Source of the DNA: Vogesella urethralis
GTDB taxonomy: Bacteria; Pseudomonadota; Gammaproteobacteria; Burkholderiales; Chromobacteriaceae
Assembly: GCF_007644045.2 (NCBI RefSeq)
Contig: NZ_VMDW02000012.1
Coordinates: forward strand, 1-64,000
Reading direction: 5' to 3'
DNA: 64,000 bases
A program made the position numbers and the translations under genes. Shown here one piece after another: positions 35,295 through 43,674 of this stretch; within the stretch, counting starts at the first letter, position 1, and every line of letters begins with the position of its first letter. The notes beneath the pieces were generated by a model, which had not been told where the DNA came from, made no database searches, and saw nothing but the letters and a program-made list of their open reading frames with translations.

Positions 35295-36311
35295 TCAGTT
35301 GGCCTGCTTCACCACCAGGCGGTTCCAGCGGCTGACCCAGCCGGCCGTCTTGCCGTTCATCGCAGCCAGGCTGGGGTTGCTGAACTTGGTCGGCTTTTGC
35401 GCGTGGGCAAACACCGGGTCGATGGCGGTGCCGGCCACTGCCGGGTACATCCACATCTTGGTCTGCAAGCCGGTCTGCACGCCGTCGCTGCGCAGGAAAT
35501 CGACAAACGCCTGCGCCGCCTGCGGCTCCTTGCCGCCCTTCAGCAGCGCCACACCTTCCACTTGCAGGAACACGCCGCCTTTCAGCAGCAGGTTGGCGGT
35601 GGGCGATTCGCTGATTTTTTCCTTGCTGTAGAACACTTCTGCCGCCGGGCTGGTGGCGTAGCTCACCACGATCGGGCGGCTACCGCCGTTGCGGCTGAAA
35701 TCGGTGTAATACGCCTCGCTCCAGCCCTTGCTCACTTTCAGGCCGTTGTCGCGCACTTTCTCCCACCATTTGAAGGCGCCGTCTTCACCACGGTCGGCGA
35801 TGGTAGCCAATAGGAAGGCCAGGCCAGTACTGGACGTGGCCGGGTTTTGGACCACCAGCAGGTCCTTGTAGGCCGGTTTGGCCAGATCGTCCAGCGTGGC
35901 CGGCAGCGGCAGCTTGGCCTTGGCAAACCAGGCTTTGTCGTAGTTCAGCGTTACGTAGCCGTAGTCCACCGCTACCGCGCCCGGCAGCTGCGCGTCTTTT
36001 TCAGTGCGGCCAACCTTGCTGCTGGTAGGCGCCAGAATGCCGGCGGCCGTGGCCTTGGCGATCAGCGTGTTGTCGATGCCGTACACCACGTCGGCGATCG
36101 GGTTGGCGCGGGTCAGGATCAGCTTGTTCAGCATTTCGCCGGCGTCACCGCCCTTGACGATGGACAGCTTGACGCCGCTTTGCTTTTCGAACTCGGCAAT
36201 GCGCTCTTTGGGCAGGCTGAACGAGCTGTGCGTCATCACGCGCAGCTCGGCGGCCAGGGCAGACAGGGACACGCCAGCCAGGGCCAGCAGCAGTACAGAC
36301 TTCTTCAACAT
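35295..36311 (-). CDS. thiB: Thiamine-binding periplasmic protein
   Basis: This 338-residue substrate-binding protein has a signal peptide (KKSVLLLALAGVSLSALAAE) and ThiB/TbpA features: LRVMTHSSFSLPKERIAEFEKQSG, ANPIADVVYGIDNTLI, and NPATSSTGLAFLLA. ATG 36311 has AGAGG nine bases upstream; ATG 36320 lies directly against that ribosome site. It is first gene of thiBPQ, 67 bp after a TPP riboswitch, which fixes the substrate as thiamine or a thiamine phosphate. Confidence 0.93.
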   Translation of the reverse strand: MLKKSVLLLALAGVSLSALAAELRVMTHSSFSLPKERIAEFEKQSGVKLSIVKGGDAGEMLNKLILTRANPIADVVYGIDNTLIAKATAAGILAPTSSKVGRTEKDAQLPGAVAVDYGYVTLNYDKAWFAKAKLPLPATLDDLAKPAYKDLLVVQNPATSSTGLAFLLATIADRGEDGAFKWWEKVRDNGLKVSKGWSEAYYTDFSRNGGSRPIVVSYATSPAAEVFYSKEKISESPTANLLLKGGVFLQVEGVALLKGGKEPQAAQAFVDFLRSDGVQTGLQTKMWMYPAVAGTAIDPVFAHAQKPTKFSNPSLAAMNGKTAGWVSRWNRLVVKQAN

Positions 36312-36377
36312 TTCAGACATCCTCTTTTGGTGATGACGCTACCAAAAAAGAAAGCGGGACACGGGCAGACGCCCATC

Positions 36378-36455
36378 ACGCTCCCTCCGCTGGCATTATC
36401 CAGATCAGGTTCTGGGGTATGTCTCAGCCCGCACGCGCAGGCACCCCCGGTGATC
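36378..36455 (-). promoter_or_regulatory. TPP riboswitch (THI element)
   Basis: Read on the minus strand it shows the conserved landmarks in order: GGGGGTGCC, GGGCTGAGA, ACCTGATCTGGATAATGCC and AGCGGAGGGA. It lies upstream of thiB and predicts shut-off of thiBPQ when thiamine pyrophosphate is plentiful. The sequence up to the thiB start is a plausible expression platform. Confidence 0.93.
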
Positions 36456-36569
36456 GAGCCGCGAGTATAGAGCTTTGTGTCACATTCGTTAACACCTGCC
36501 GGCCGCTCCTTCACATCCAACCAACAAATCAGCGCCATACTTGATAACGGTATCTATCAGGAGAGCGCC

Positions 36570-37907
36570 ATGTTTCTGCTGCGCAAGTTTGCCCCCCTGC
36601 TATGGCTGTTGCCGCTGCCGGCGCTGGCCGCCCCCATCGGCGAAGCCGGCGCCCGCCTGCTGCTTAGCCGCTCCGGCTTTGGCGCGCCGCCGGCGCAGGT
36701 GGCCGCACTGGCCCCGCTGGAACGCGAGGCTGCCGTAGACCGCATTCTGGCGGGCAGCCGCACCGAGCCGGCCAACGCGCCCCCGCCGTGGACGGCCGAG
36801 GCGCTGCTGCACCCGCCGCACAAGCAACTGAGCGAAGACGAAAAGAAAGCCCTGCGTGATACCGAAACGCGGCGCGGCCTGGCCCTGCGCGGCTGGTGGC
36901 TGCAGGAAATGGCCACCACCCCCAGCCCGGTGACCGAGAAGCTCACCCTGTTCTGGCACGGCCATTTCGTGTCCGGCCAGAGCAAAGTCAAAAGCGCGCA
37001 GCTGATGTACCGCCAGAACGCACTGCTGCGGCGCGAAGCGCTGGGCAACTTTGCCACCCTGCTGCACGACATCGCACGCGACCCGGCCATGCTGCGCTAC
37101 CTCGACACCGCCGGCAGCCGCAAGGGCGAGGCCAACGAAAACTTTGCCCGCGAAGTGATGGAGCTGTTCACGCTGGGCGAAGGCCATTACAGCGAACAGG
37201 ACATCCGCGAAGCCGCGCGCGCCTTTACCGGTTGGCAGCTGGACCCGGCCAGCGGCGAGCCGGTGTTCCGCCCGCGCCGCCACGACGACGGCGCCAAAAC
37301 GGTACTGGGCCGCAGCGGCACACTGGACGGCGACGCGGTGCTGGACACGCTGCTGGCGCAGCCGGCCACCGCCCGTTTCATTACCCGCAAGCTGTGGCTG
37401 TACCTGGTATCGCCCACGCCGGACGAGGCCACCGTCAACCGGCTGGCGGCAGGCTTCGGCCGCGACTACCAGATCAAACCGCTGCTGCGTGCGCTGCTGC
37501 TCACCCCGGCGTTCTGGCAAAGCAGCGGCCAGCAAGTGAAGTCGCCCGTAGAACTGACGGTAGGCACGGTGGTGACCTTCGGCGCCACGGTGCCCGATTG
37601 GCAAGCGCTGGCCCAGTTTAACCGCCGCATGGGGCAAGACCTGTTCGACCCACCCAATGTGCGCGGCTGGCCCGGCGGTGACGCCTGGATCAACAGCGAC
37701 AGCCTGCTGCTGCGCAAGCAGTTTCTGGACAGCCTGACCCGCCCCGGCGGCAACAAGCCACGGCCGCAGATCGCGCCCGACTGGCTGCAGCGCTACCCGG
37801 ACGCGCGCCAGTGGCTACCGGCACTGGCCACCGCCAGCCCGCTGCCCTCCGCACCACTGCCGGCGCTGCGCCAGCTGCTGCAAGACCCGGCCTACCAGCT
37901 GCAATAA
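36570..37907 (+). CDS. DUF1800 family protein
   Basis: This 445-residue exported protein has a signal peptide (FAPLLWLLPLPALAAPIG) and DUF1800 landmarks: RLLLSRSGFGAP, KLTLFWHGHFVSG, GEANENFAREVMELFTLGEGHY, EAARAFTGW and PPNVRGWPGG. ATG 36570 has AGGAG upstream; the frame extends to 36477 without support. It stands 10 bp before a DUF1501 gene; the two families are almost always neighbours and are thought to act together in the periplasm. The biochemical role is unknown. Confidence 0.9.
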   Translation: MFLLRKFAPLLWLLPLPALAAPIGEAGARLLLSRSGFGAPPAQVAALAPLEREAAVDRILAGSRTEPANAPPPWTAEALLHPPHKQLSEDEKKALRDTETRRGLALRGWWLQEMATTPSPVTEKLTLFWHGHFVSGQSKVKSAQLMYRQNALLRREALGNFATLLHDIARDPAMLRYLDTAGSRKGEANENFAREVMELFTLGEGHYSEQDIREAARAFTGWQLDPASGEPVFRPRRHDDGAKTVLGRSGTLDGDAVLDTLLAQPATARFITRKLWLYLVSPTPDEATVNRLAAGFGRDYQIKPLLRALLLTPAFWQSSGQQVKSPVELTVGTVVTFGATVPDWQALAQFNRRMGQDLFDPPNVRGWPGGDAWINSDSLLLRKQFLDSLTRPGGNKPRPQIAPDWLQRYPDARQWLPALATASPLPSAPLPALRQLLQDPAYQLQ

Positions 37908-37917
37908 GGAGCCTGCC

Positions 37918-39105
37918 ATGCAACGACGACAGTTTCTCGCCACCCTGGGCGCCGGCTTGCTGACGGTACAGCTGCCCGGCCTTGCCTACGCCGTGGCGCC
38001 CGCCGGCTACCAGCGCCTGCTGGTGCTGGTGGAGCTTAAGGGCGGCAACGACGGCTTGAACACCGTCATCCCCTACGCCAGCGCCGACTACACCCGGTTG
38101 CGGCCAACCCTGGCCATCGCCCGTGACCAAGTACTGCAGCTGGACGAACAACGCGGCCTGCACCCGGCGCTGGCACCGCTATTGCCCTTGTGGCAAGGCG
38201 GCCAACTGGCCATCGTGCAAGGCGTCGGCTACCCCGAGCCCAACCTGTCGCACTTCCGCTCCATCGACATCTGGGATACCGCCAGCCACAGCACGCAAAC
38301 GCTGAGCAGCGGCTGGCTGACCCGGCTGCTGCAGCAGTACCCAGCCGGCGACGCCTTCGCCAGCGACGGCCTGATCCTGGGCAGCCAGACGCTGGGCCCG
38401 CTGGCCGGCGGCGCCCGCGCCGTGGTGCTGCGCGACGCCGCCGATTTTGCCCGCCAGGCACGGCTGGCGCAGGCCATGCCCGGCCAGGCCGGCAGCAGCG
38501 CGCTGGCCCATGTGCTGAAAGTGGAAGCCGACATCCGCCGCGCCGCCAGCGACATCGGCAAGATGCCCGCGGCGCAGCAGGCGATGGGCAATGCGCAAGA
38601 CCCGGGCCGCATCCCGGATGCGCCGGGCAGCTTCGGCCGCGCCGTACGCACGCTGCTGGAAACGCTGGCCGGCGGCAGCAAGGTGGTGGTCGCCAGGCTG
38701 ACGCTGACCGGCTTTGACACCCACGCCGGCCAGGCTGGCACCCAGCAACGGCTGCTGGCCGAGCTGGCGGAAGGGTTGGCCGCACTGCAGGCAGGCCTGG
38801 CGGCACAAGGGCGCTGGGACGACACGCTGGTGATGAGCTACGCGGAATTCGGGCGGCGCCCGAAGGAAAACGGCAACCAGGGCACCGACCACGGCACCGT
38901 CAACAGCCATGTCGTGCTGGGTGGCCGCGTGGCCGGCGGCTTTTATGGCCAGGCACCGCAGCTGGCCGGCGTCAGCGACGGCAACCTGCCGTACGCGGTG
39001 GACTTCCGCCAGCTGTACGCCACCGTGTGCGAACGCTGGTGGGGCAAACCGGCAGCCGGCGTACTGGGCGGCCAGTTCCGCCCGCTGCCGTTGCTGCGGG
39101 CCTGA
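37918..39105 (+). CDS. DUF1501 family protein (Tat-exported)
   Basis: The 395-residue protein starts with a likely twin-arginine signal (QRRQFLATLGAGLLTVQLPGLAYA). It contains DUF1501 motifs LVLVELKGGNDGLNTVIPY, LSHFRSIDIWDTAS and VMSYAEFGRRPKENGNQGTDHGTVNSHVVLGG, which resemble the metal-binding core of alkaline-phosphatase/sulfatase-like folds. It follows the DUF1800 gene with an AAGGAG site and is co-transcribed. It ends 14 bp from the convergent methyltransferase. The substrate is not known. Confidence 0.9.
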   Translation: MQRRQFLATLGAGLLTVQLPGLAYAVAPAGYQRLLVLVELKGGNDGLNTVIPYASADYTRLRPTLAIARDQVLQLDEQRGLHPALAPLLPLWQGGQLAIVQGVGYPEPNLSHFRSIDIWDTASHSTQTLSSGWLTRLLQQYPAGDAFASDGLILGSQTLGPLAGGARAVVLRDAADFARQARLAQAMPGQAGSSALAHVLKVEADIRRAASDIGKMPAAQQAMGNAQDPGRIPDAPGSFGRAVRTLLETLAGGSKVVVARLTLTGFDTHAGQAGTQQRLLAELAEGLAALQAGLAAQGRWDDTLVMSYAEFGRRPKENGNQGTDHGTVNSHVVLGGRVAGGFYGQAPQLAGVSDGNLPYAVDFRQLYATVCERWWGKPAAGVLGGQFRPLPLLRA

Positions 39106-39118
39106 GCCGGCACCGGCT

Positions 39119-40642
39119 TCAGTCCAGCATGCCCCAGCCGCGCAGCAGCGGCAGCTCCTGCGTCAGGAAGCGCTGCGCTAACCCTTGCAGGTACTGGCGT
39201 TGCTCTTGCTGGCTGGGCAGAACCTTGCCGTCTACCTGCGCCCGCTCGCCGTTGGCTTGCAGGCTGTGATCCAGCGCAGCCGCCAGCACCGCCGGGTCGC
39301 GCTCGCCCTGCAGGTACTGCGCCAGGAACGCCTGGCTAAAACGCGACACCGGCACCCCGCCCCCCAGCTGCGGGCTGGCCAGCGCACCAAAACGCGGCGA
39401 GCTGGCCGCCTGCTGTACCAGGGCGTGATTCAGCTGCCGGCAGCGCTCTGTATTGCCCGGGCCTTGGGCCGGCATCGGCAACACCATGCGCGCGCCCACC
39501 AGCACGCGGATCACCTCGCGGAACTGGCTGCCACGGCAGCTGCGCTGCACCTTGGCGGCCAGCTCGCTCAGCGTGTGTGGCTGGCCGTCGGCCAGGCAAT
39601 CGAGCACCGGGTCGTACACCGCCGGGGTCAGATTGATGGTGCCACGCGGCAGTGCCAGCTTCATTTTCACCTCGCTACGCGGCAAGGCCAGGGCTACCCG
39701 TTGCTGGCACCAGCGCGCATCCTGCTCGGCCGGCTGCAGCCGGCGCGGGCCTTTGATCCAGTAATCACGGCGGAACTGCTGATTCAGGATGTAATCGCGC
39801 ACCGTTTCGCGGAACAGCGGGTCGGCGGTGCCGTCCAGCAGCGCCTGCTGTTCCGGCGTGTAGTGCAATACCGGCACCTGCTCCAGCGTGCTGGCCTGGC
39901 AGGCGTAGCCCAGCTTGGCCGGCGCCAGCGCCGCCGCCATGTCGGCAAAGTACATCGGCGTCCAGTCGCGGTTGAAATACTCGTGCGCCAGATAGTGCGG
40001 GTCTTGGCCGGCAATGCGCGTCAGCCGCTCGCGCAGCTTGTCGTCGGCCAGCGCACGCGGTGCCACCGCCAGCAACTGCTGGCTGAACGCCAGCGCATTC
40101 TTCACCTGCGCCTCTACCCCCAGGCCCGGTGCGCTCATGCGTTCGGCGTGCTGCACGAACAGCTGGCGCAGCGGCGCAAAGGCGGCCCAGCCGGGCAAGG
40201 TGTTGTAACTGATGTACAGCACGCCGCCGACACGCAGCTTGCGGCGCACGAAATCCACAATTAGCGCCTGGTTTTGCGGCGAGATCCAGCTCCAGATACC
40301 GTGCAGGCCGATGAAGTCGAACAGTGGCAGGTCGTCGCGGGCGCAGAATTCAGCAAACGATTCGTCGCTCAGCTGCGCACCGTTGCCGCAGTCGGCGGCC
40401 AACTGCTGGGCAAAGGCCGCGTGCTGCGGGTTGAAGTCGTTGCCGTACCACTGGGTACTGCCCGCCGCAGCGTGCAGGTTCACACTCATGCCCTGGCCAA
40501 AGCCTAGTTCGCAGGCACTTTGCCACTGCGGGACGGCAAAGCCGGCGTCCAGCAGCACGAAGCCGGCGTAGTGCGGGTTGAGCTCGCTGTAATAACCGTA
40601 GGTGTAATCGAGTTCGGTGACGTAACCGGCAGTCCAGGACAT
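39119..40642 (-). CDS. SAM-dependent methyltransferase with regulatory domain
   Basis: This 507-residue cytosolic protein has a class I methyltransferase fold (CELGFGQGMSVNLHAA as motif I, GNDFNPQHAAFA, LFDFIGLHGIWSWIS). A methyltransferase regulatory domain follows (GVLYISYNTLPGWAAFAPLRQLF...AHEYFNRDWTPMYFADM), and then a winged-helix-like C-terminus. This architecture is often found near polysaccharide or surface-modification genes, but none lie here. The target is unknown. A ribosome site is weak before ATG 40642. Confidence 0.85.
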   Translation of the reverse strand: MSWTAGYVTELDYTYGYYSELNPHYAGFVLLDAGFAVPQWQSACELGFGQGMSVNLHAAAGSTQWYGNDFNPQHAAFAQQLAADCGNGAQLSDESFAEFCARDDLPLFDFIGLHGIWSWISPQNQALIVDFVRRKLRVGGVLYISYNTLPGWAAFAPLRQLFVQHAERMSAPGLGVEAQVKNALAFSQQLLAVAPRALADDKLRERLTRIAGQDPHYLAHEYFNRDWTPMYFADMAAALAPAKLGYACQASTLEQVPVLHYTPEQQALLDGTADPLFRETVRDYILNQQFRRDYWIKGPRRLQPAEQDARWCQQRVALALPRSEVKMKLALPRGTINLTPAVYDPVLDCLADGQPHTLSELAAKVQRSCRGSQFREVIRVLVGARMVLPMPAQGPGNTERCRQLNHALVQQAASSPRFGALASPQLGGGVPVSRFSQAFLAQYLQGERDPAVLAAALDHSLQANGERAQVDGKVLPSQQEQRQYLQGLAQRFLTQELPLLRGWGMLD

Positions 40643-40862
40643 GGCAACTCCACAGTGAAAGTGAATGACGGTGCGGCTTTCACCTTAGCCCAGATCACCC
40701 CCCGCGCGCAGCTTGCACGCGGCATGGCGACAGGCACACAGCACGCGGTTGCGGCAATGTCACCACGCATAGTCGAATCAAAACTATTGGATAATAAATA
40801 TCAATTTAACATTGCTATCAAAAACCGCGATACTGCCAGCATCCACCCACAAGGAGCCCGCC

Positions 40863-40931
40863 ATGAAACGCCTGCTGCAATACCGCGTCAGCCTGGAAGA
40901 AATGTGGTCGCACCTGGTGTGGCTGCAGTAA
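40863..40931 (+). CDS. Possible 22-residue peptide
   Basis: ATG 40863 follows a near-ideal AAGGAG with a seven-base spacer and opens a 22-codon frame (MKRLLQYRVSLEEMWSHLVW then LQ) ending in TAA. Upstream is an unusually AT-rich stretch (40770-40815), which could be its promoter. No homologue is recognised; the peptide could form one amphipathic helix. It is not followed by a gene in its own direction until tRNA-Thr, so it does not look like a leader peptide. Confidence 0.45.
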   Translation: MKRLLQYRVSLEEMWSHLVWLQ

Positions 40932-40988
40932 CCCCGTGCCGGGCAGCCAGCCACGGCGCCCCGCTTGCAGATTTTTTGCAAGCAGGGC

Positions 40989-41017
40989 TTGCCAAAGCGC
41001 CATGCCTTGTCTAATAT
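40989..41017 (+). promoter_or_regulatory. Sigma-70 promoter of tRNA-Thr
   Basis: TTGCCA (40989-40994) and TAATAT (41012-41017) are separated by 17 bp and stand 11 bp before the tRNA. Confidence 0.75.
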
Positions 41018-41028
41018 TCGCGTCCTAC

Positions 41029-41104
41029 GCCGGTGTAGCTCAGTTGGTAGAGCAGCTGACTTGTAATCAGAAGGTCGAGGGTTCGACTCCTTTCTCCGGC
41101 ACCA
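41029..41104 (+). tRNA. tRNA-Thr (TGT)
   Basis: The 76-nt cloverleaf has acceptor GCCGGTG / CTCCGGC-type pairing, anticodon stem-loop CTGAC-TTGTAAT-CAG (anticodon TGT), T-arm GAGGGTTCGACTCC and encoded CCA. Confidence 0.95.
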
Positions 41105-41111
41105 AGCATTT

Positions 41112-41140
41112 AGGCCCCTGTCGCAAGACAGGGGCCTTTT
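41112..41140 (+). terminator. Terminator of tRNA-Thr
   Basis: AGGCCCCTGTC-GCAA-GACAGGGGCCT is followed by TTTT. The stem core is shared with terminators at 26816 and 58292. Confidence 0.9.
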
Positions 41141-41220
41141 GCGTTTGCGGCCGGCCGCACAGCTGCAGCTGTCACATTGCCGTGCTATGGTGCGGCAAAC
41201 CGTTGCTACCCCGTACCCGC

Positions 41221-41952
41221 ATGAACAAACGCCTTAGCCGCCCTGCCGGCACCCCGTTGTGGCTGCAAATCGAAGCCACCCTCAGCCAGGAAATCCTCGC
41301 CCGCACCCTGCAAGGCCGCCTGCCCAACGAGCAGGCGCTGGCCGAGCGCTTTGCCGTCAACCGCCACACCGTACGCCAGGCCATCCAGCAACTGCTAGCC
41401 AAAGGGCTGGTACGCATCGAACGCGGCCGTGGCACCTTTGTGCAGGAAGAACTGATCGCCTACCGCCTGGGCAAGAGCAGCCGCTTTTCGCACAGCCTCA
41501 GCGAACAGCACCTGGTCAGCGACGTGGACATCCAGTCCTGCCACTTCGAGCCGGCCAGCGACGCCGTGGCCCGCCTGCTGGGCGTGGCAGAAGGTGCGCC
41601 GCTGCTGCGCGTGGAAGCGCTGGACCTGGCCGACGGCAAGGTGGTCAGCGTCTGTACCCAGTACTTTCCGCTGCCGCGCTTTGAAGGCTTTATCGAACAC
41701 TACCGCCACAGCCGCAGTACCAGCGAAGCGTTTGCCCGCGTCGGCATTACCCGCTTCAACCGCACGCTCAGCCGCATCAGCGCCCGCCTGCCGCGCCCGG
41801 AAGTGGCCGCCGCGCTGGGCCTGGGCAAGCAGCAGCCCATCCTGTACGTGGAAAGCGTGTACGCCGACAGCGACGGCCAGCCCATCGAATACGGCATTAC
41901 CCGCTTTGGCGGCGACAGCGTGCAGATCGAGATCACGCCGGACAGCCTGTAG
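41221..41952 (+). CDS. GntR/UTRA regulator of phosphonate genes
   Basis: The 243-residue protein has an N-terminal winged helix (PLWLQIEATLSQEI...LPNEQALAERFAVNRHTVRQAIQQLLAKGLVRIERGRGTFV, residues 12-75) and a C-terminal UTRA sensor (about 95-240). It is PhnF/PhnR-like. It stands directly before the 2-aminoethylphosphonate transport genes, and a repeated ATCTAGA palindrome lies just after it and again before phnW, so it is the likely local regulator, probably a repressor relieved by 2-AEP or a breakdown product. A longer open frame upstream runs through tRNA-Thr and is not coding. Confidence 0.88.
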   Translation: MNKRLSRPAGTPLWLQIEATLSQEILARTLQGRLPNEQALAERFAVNRHTVRQAIQQLLAKGLVRIERGRGTFVQEELIAYRLGKSSRFSHSLSEQHLVSDVDIQSCHFEPASDAVARLLGVAEGAPLLRVEALDLADGKVVSVCTQYFPLPRFEGFIEHYRHSRSTSEAFARVGITRFNRTLSRISARLPRPEVAAALGLGKQQPILYVESVYADSDGQPIEYGITRFGGDSVQIEITPDSL

Positions 41953-41968
41953 CTGCCGCACCACAAAG

Positions 41969-41988
41969 TCATCTAGACATCTAGATGT
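41969..41988. promoter_or_regulatory. ATCTAGA operator upstream of phnS
   Basis: ATCTAGAC (41971-41978) is followed at once by ATCTAGAT, and ACATCTAGATGT (41977-41988) is a perfect palindrome. The 12-mer AGACATCTAGAT recurs at 46536 before phnW. Both sites are best explained as binding sites for the adjacent GntR/UTRA protein. Confidence 0.72.
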
Positions 41989-42054
41989 AAATCGCATGTA
42001 ACCTTGGGTCGCTACAGTGGCGCCTGTCACCCAACCCGACTCAAGGCTCACGAC

Positions 42055-43068
42055 ATGCACTCCTCCCGCACCCTGCTGGCCGGCGCCCTGGCGCTGTGCA
42101 GCCTGGCCGCCCTGGCCGACACCACCCTCACCGTCTACACCGCGCTGGAAGCCGACCAGCTGAAGGCCTACCAGCAGAAGTTCGAGCAGGAATACCCGGA
42201 CATCAAGCTGCGCTGGGTGCGCGACTCCACCGGCATCATCACCGCCAAGCTGCTGGCCGAAAAAGCCAACCCGCAGGCCGACGTGGTGATGGGCGTGGCC
42301 GCGTCGTCGCTGCTGGTGCTGGAAAAGGAAGGCATGCTGCAGCCTTATGCGCCGAAAAATGTGGCCAAGCTCAGCAAGGCCTACGTGGATGACAGCAACC
42401 CGCCGGCCTGGGTAGGCATGGACGTATGGGGCGCGGCCATCTGCTTCAACACCGTGGAAGCGGCCAAGCTGGGCCTGAAAAAACCGGAAAGCTGGAAAGA
42501 CCTGCTGAAGCCGGAATACAAGGGCAAGATCGTGATGCCCAACCCGGCCTCCAGCGGCACCGGCTACTTCGACGTCAGCGCCTGGCTGACGCTGTTCGGC
42601 GACAAGGAAGGCTGGTCCTACATGGACAAGCTGCACCAGAACATTGCGCAGTACACCCACTCCGGCTCCAAGCCGTGCAAGCAGGCCGCCGCCGGCGAGT
42701 TCCCGATCGGCATTTCGTTTGAATACCGCGCCGCCAAGCTGAAAGACGGCGGAGCGCCGATCGACGTGGTGTTCCCCAAAGAAGGCCTGGGTTGGGACGT
42801 GGAAGCCACCGCCATCCTGAAAGGCACCCGCAACCTGGCCGCCGCCCGCAGCCTGGCTGACTGGTCGGCGTCGCAGTCGGCCAACGAGCTGTACGAGAAG
42901 AACTTCGCCATCGTGGCCATGCCGGGCATTGCCAAGCCCAACCCGCACATCCCCGCCGACTACGAAAAACGCCTGGTGAAGCAGGACCTGCGCTGGTCTG
43001 CGGCCAACCGTGACCGCATCCTGGCCGAGTGGACCCGCCGCTACGACGCCAAATCCGAACCCAAGTAA
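42055..43068 (+). CDS. phnS: 2-aminoethylphosphonate-binding protein
   Basis: This 337-residue periplasmic binding protein (iron/AEP family 1 fold) has a signal peptide (LLAGALALCSLAALADTT). LTVYTALEADQLKAYQQKFEQEYPDIKLRWVRDSTGIITAKLLAEK and VVMGVAASSLLVLEKEGML match the PhnS-type proteins of phosphonate clusters. Followed by ATPase, fused permease and phnWX, it delivers 2-AEP to the importer. ATG 42055 follows AAGG; expression is probably controlled through the ATCTAGA operator 70 bp upstream. Confidence 0.9.
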   Translation: MHSSRTLLAGALALCSLAALADTTLTVYTALEADQLKAYQQKFEQEYPDIKLRWVRDSTGIITAKLLAEKANPQADVVMGVAASSLLVLEKEGMLQPYAPKNVAKLSKAYVDDSNPPAWVGMDVWGAAICFNTVEAAKLGLKKPESWKDLLKPEYKGKIVMPNPASSGTGYFDVSAWLTLFGDKEGWSYMDKLHQNIAQYTHSGSKPCKQAAAGEFPIGISFEYRAAKLKDGGAPIDVVFPKEGLGWDVEATAILKGTRNLAAARSLADWSASQSANELYEKNFAIVAMPGIAKPNPHIPADYEKRLVKQDLRWSAANRDRILAEWTRRYDAKSEPK

Positions 43069-43078
43069 GCCCTTGCGC

Positions 43079-43099
43079 GCGGCGGGCCCGGCCCGCCGC
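43079..43099 (+). promoter_or_regulatory. Strong hairpin between phnS and phnZ-like gene
   Basis: GCGGCGGGC-CCG-GCCCGCCGC is a perfect 9-bp GC stem without a T-run, just after the binding-protein stop. Such hairpins commonly protect the 3' end of binding-protein mRNA and raise its level over the downstream genes. Confidence 0.55.
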
Positions 43100-43110
43100 C
43101 GGAGCCTGCC

Positions 43111-43674
43111 ATGCACGCACCGCTGAACACCCTGGACGAACTCGCCGCCGTGCTGGCCGATAGCGGCAACCGCCTGTACGGCGGCGAAGCCGTCAGCCAG
43201 CTGGCACACGCGCTGCAAGGCGCCCAGGCCGCCGAACAGGACGGCGCCAGCCCGGCGCTGATCGTGGCCACCCTGCTGCACGACCTGGGCCACCTGGTGT
43301 GCGAGCAGGGCGACGACGATATCGCCAACGGCATCAACGATCACCACGAAGCCGTGGCCGTGCAGGTACTGCGACGGCTGTTCGGCGACGAGGTACTGCA
43401 GCCGATTGCGCTGCACGTGGCCGCCAAACGCTTTCTGTGCGTGACCGATCCGGCCTATCTGGCCGGCCTGTCGCCCGCCTCGCGCGCGTCGCTGGCACTG
43501 CAAGGCGGGGCGATGGACGCCGCCGCCTGCCAGCGCTTCTGCCGCCACCCGCACGCTGCCGACGCGCTGCGCCTGCGCCGCTACGACGACGCCGCCAAGA
43601 CGCCGGGGCTGGCCACGCCACCGTTGGCGCACTACCTGGCCATCGCCGCCACCCTGCTGAAAGACACACCATGA
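43111..43674 (+). CDS. phnZ: PhnZ-like HD-domain phosphonate oxygenase
   Basis: The 187-residue HD-fold protein keeps the set of residues that bind the mixed-valence di-iron site in PhnZ: Y23, H33, H57-D58 (TLLHDLGH), H79 (NDHHEA), H102 (ALHVAAKR) and an Asp at 159/160 (RRYDDAAK). PhnZ cleaves the C-P bond of 1-hydroxy-2-aminoethylphosphonate, giving glycine and phosphate. Its usual partner PhnY, which makes that substrate, is not in the window. The stop overlaps the ATPase start (ATGA), so it is co-translated with the transporter. Confidence 0.82.
   Translation: MHAPLNTLDELAAVLADSGNRLYGGEAVSQLAHALQGAQAAEQDGASPALIVATLLHDLGHLVCEQGDDDIANGINDHHEAVAVQVLRRLFGDEVLQPIALHVAAKRFLCVTDPAYLAGLSPASRASLALQGGAMDAAACQRFCRHPHAADALRLRRYDDAAKTPGLATPPLAHYLAIAATLLKDTP

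Noticed and set aside
32711-36311. An iron(III) ABC transporter (AfuABC/FbpABC) reading of the thiBPQ genes
   Set aside because: The protein families are similar, but a clear TPP riboswitch lies upstream and the binding protein matches ThiB motifs.
40936-41220. Long N-terminal extension of the GntR-family frame
   Set aside because: The extension runs through tRNA-Thr and its terminator. ATG 41221 matches the start of the winged-helix domain.
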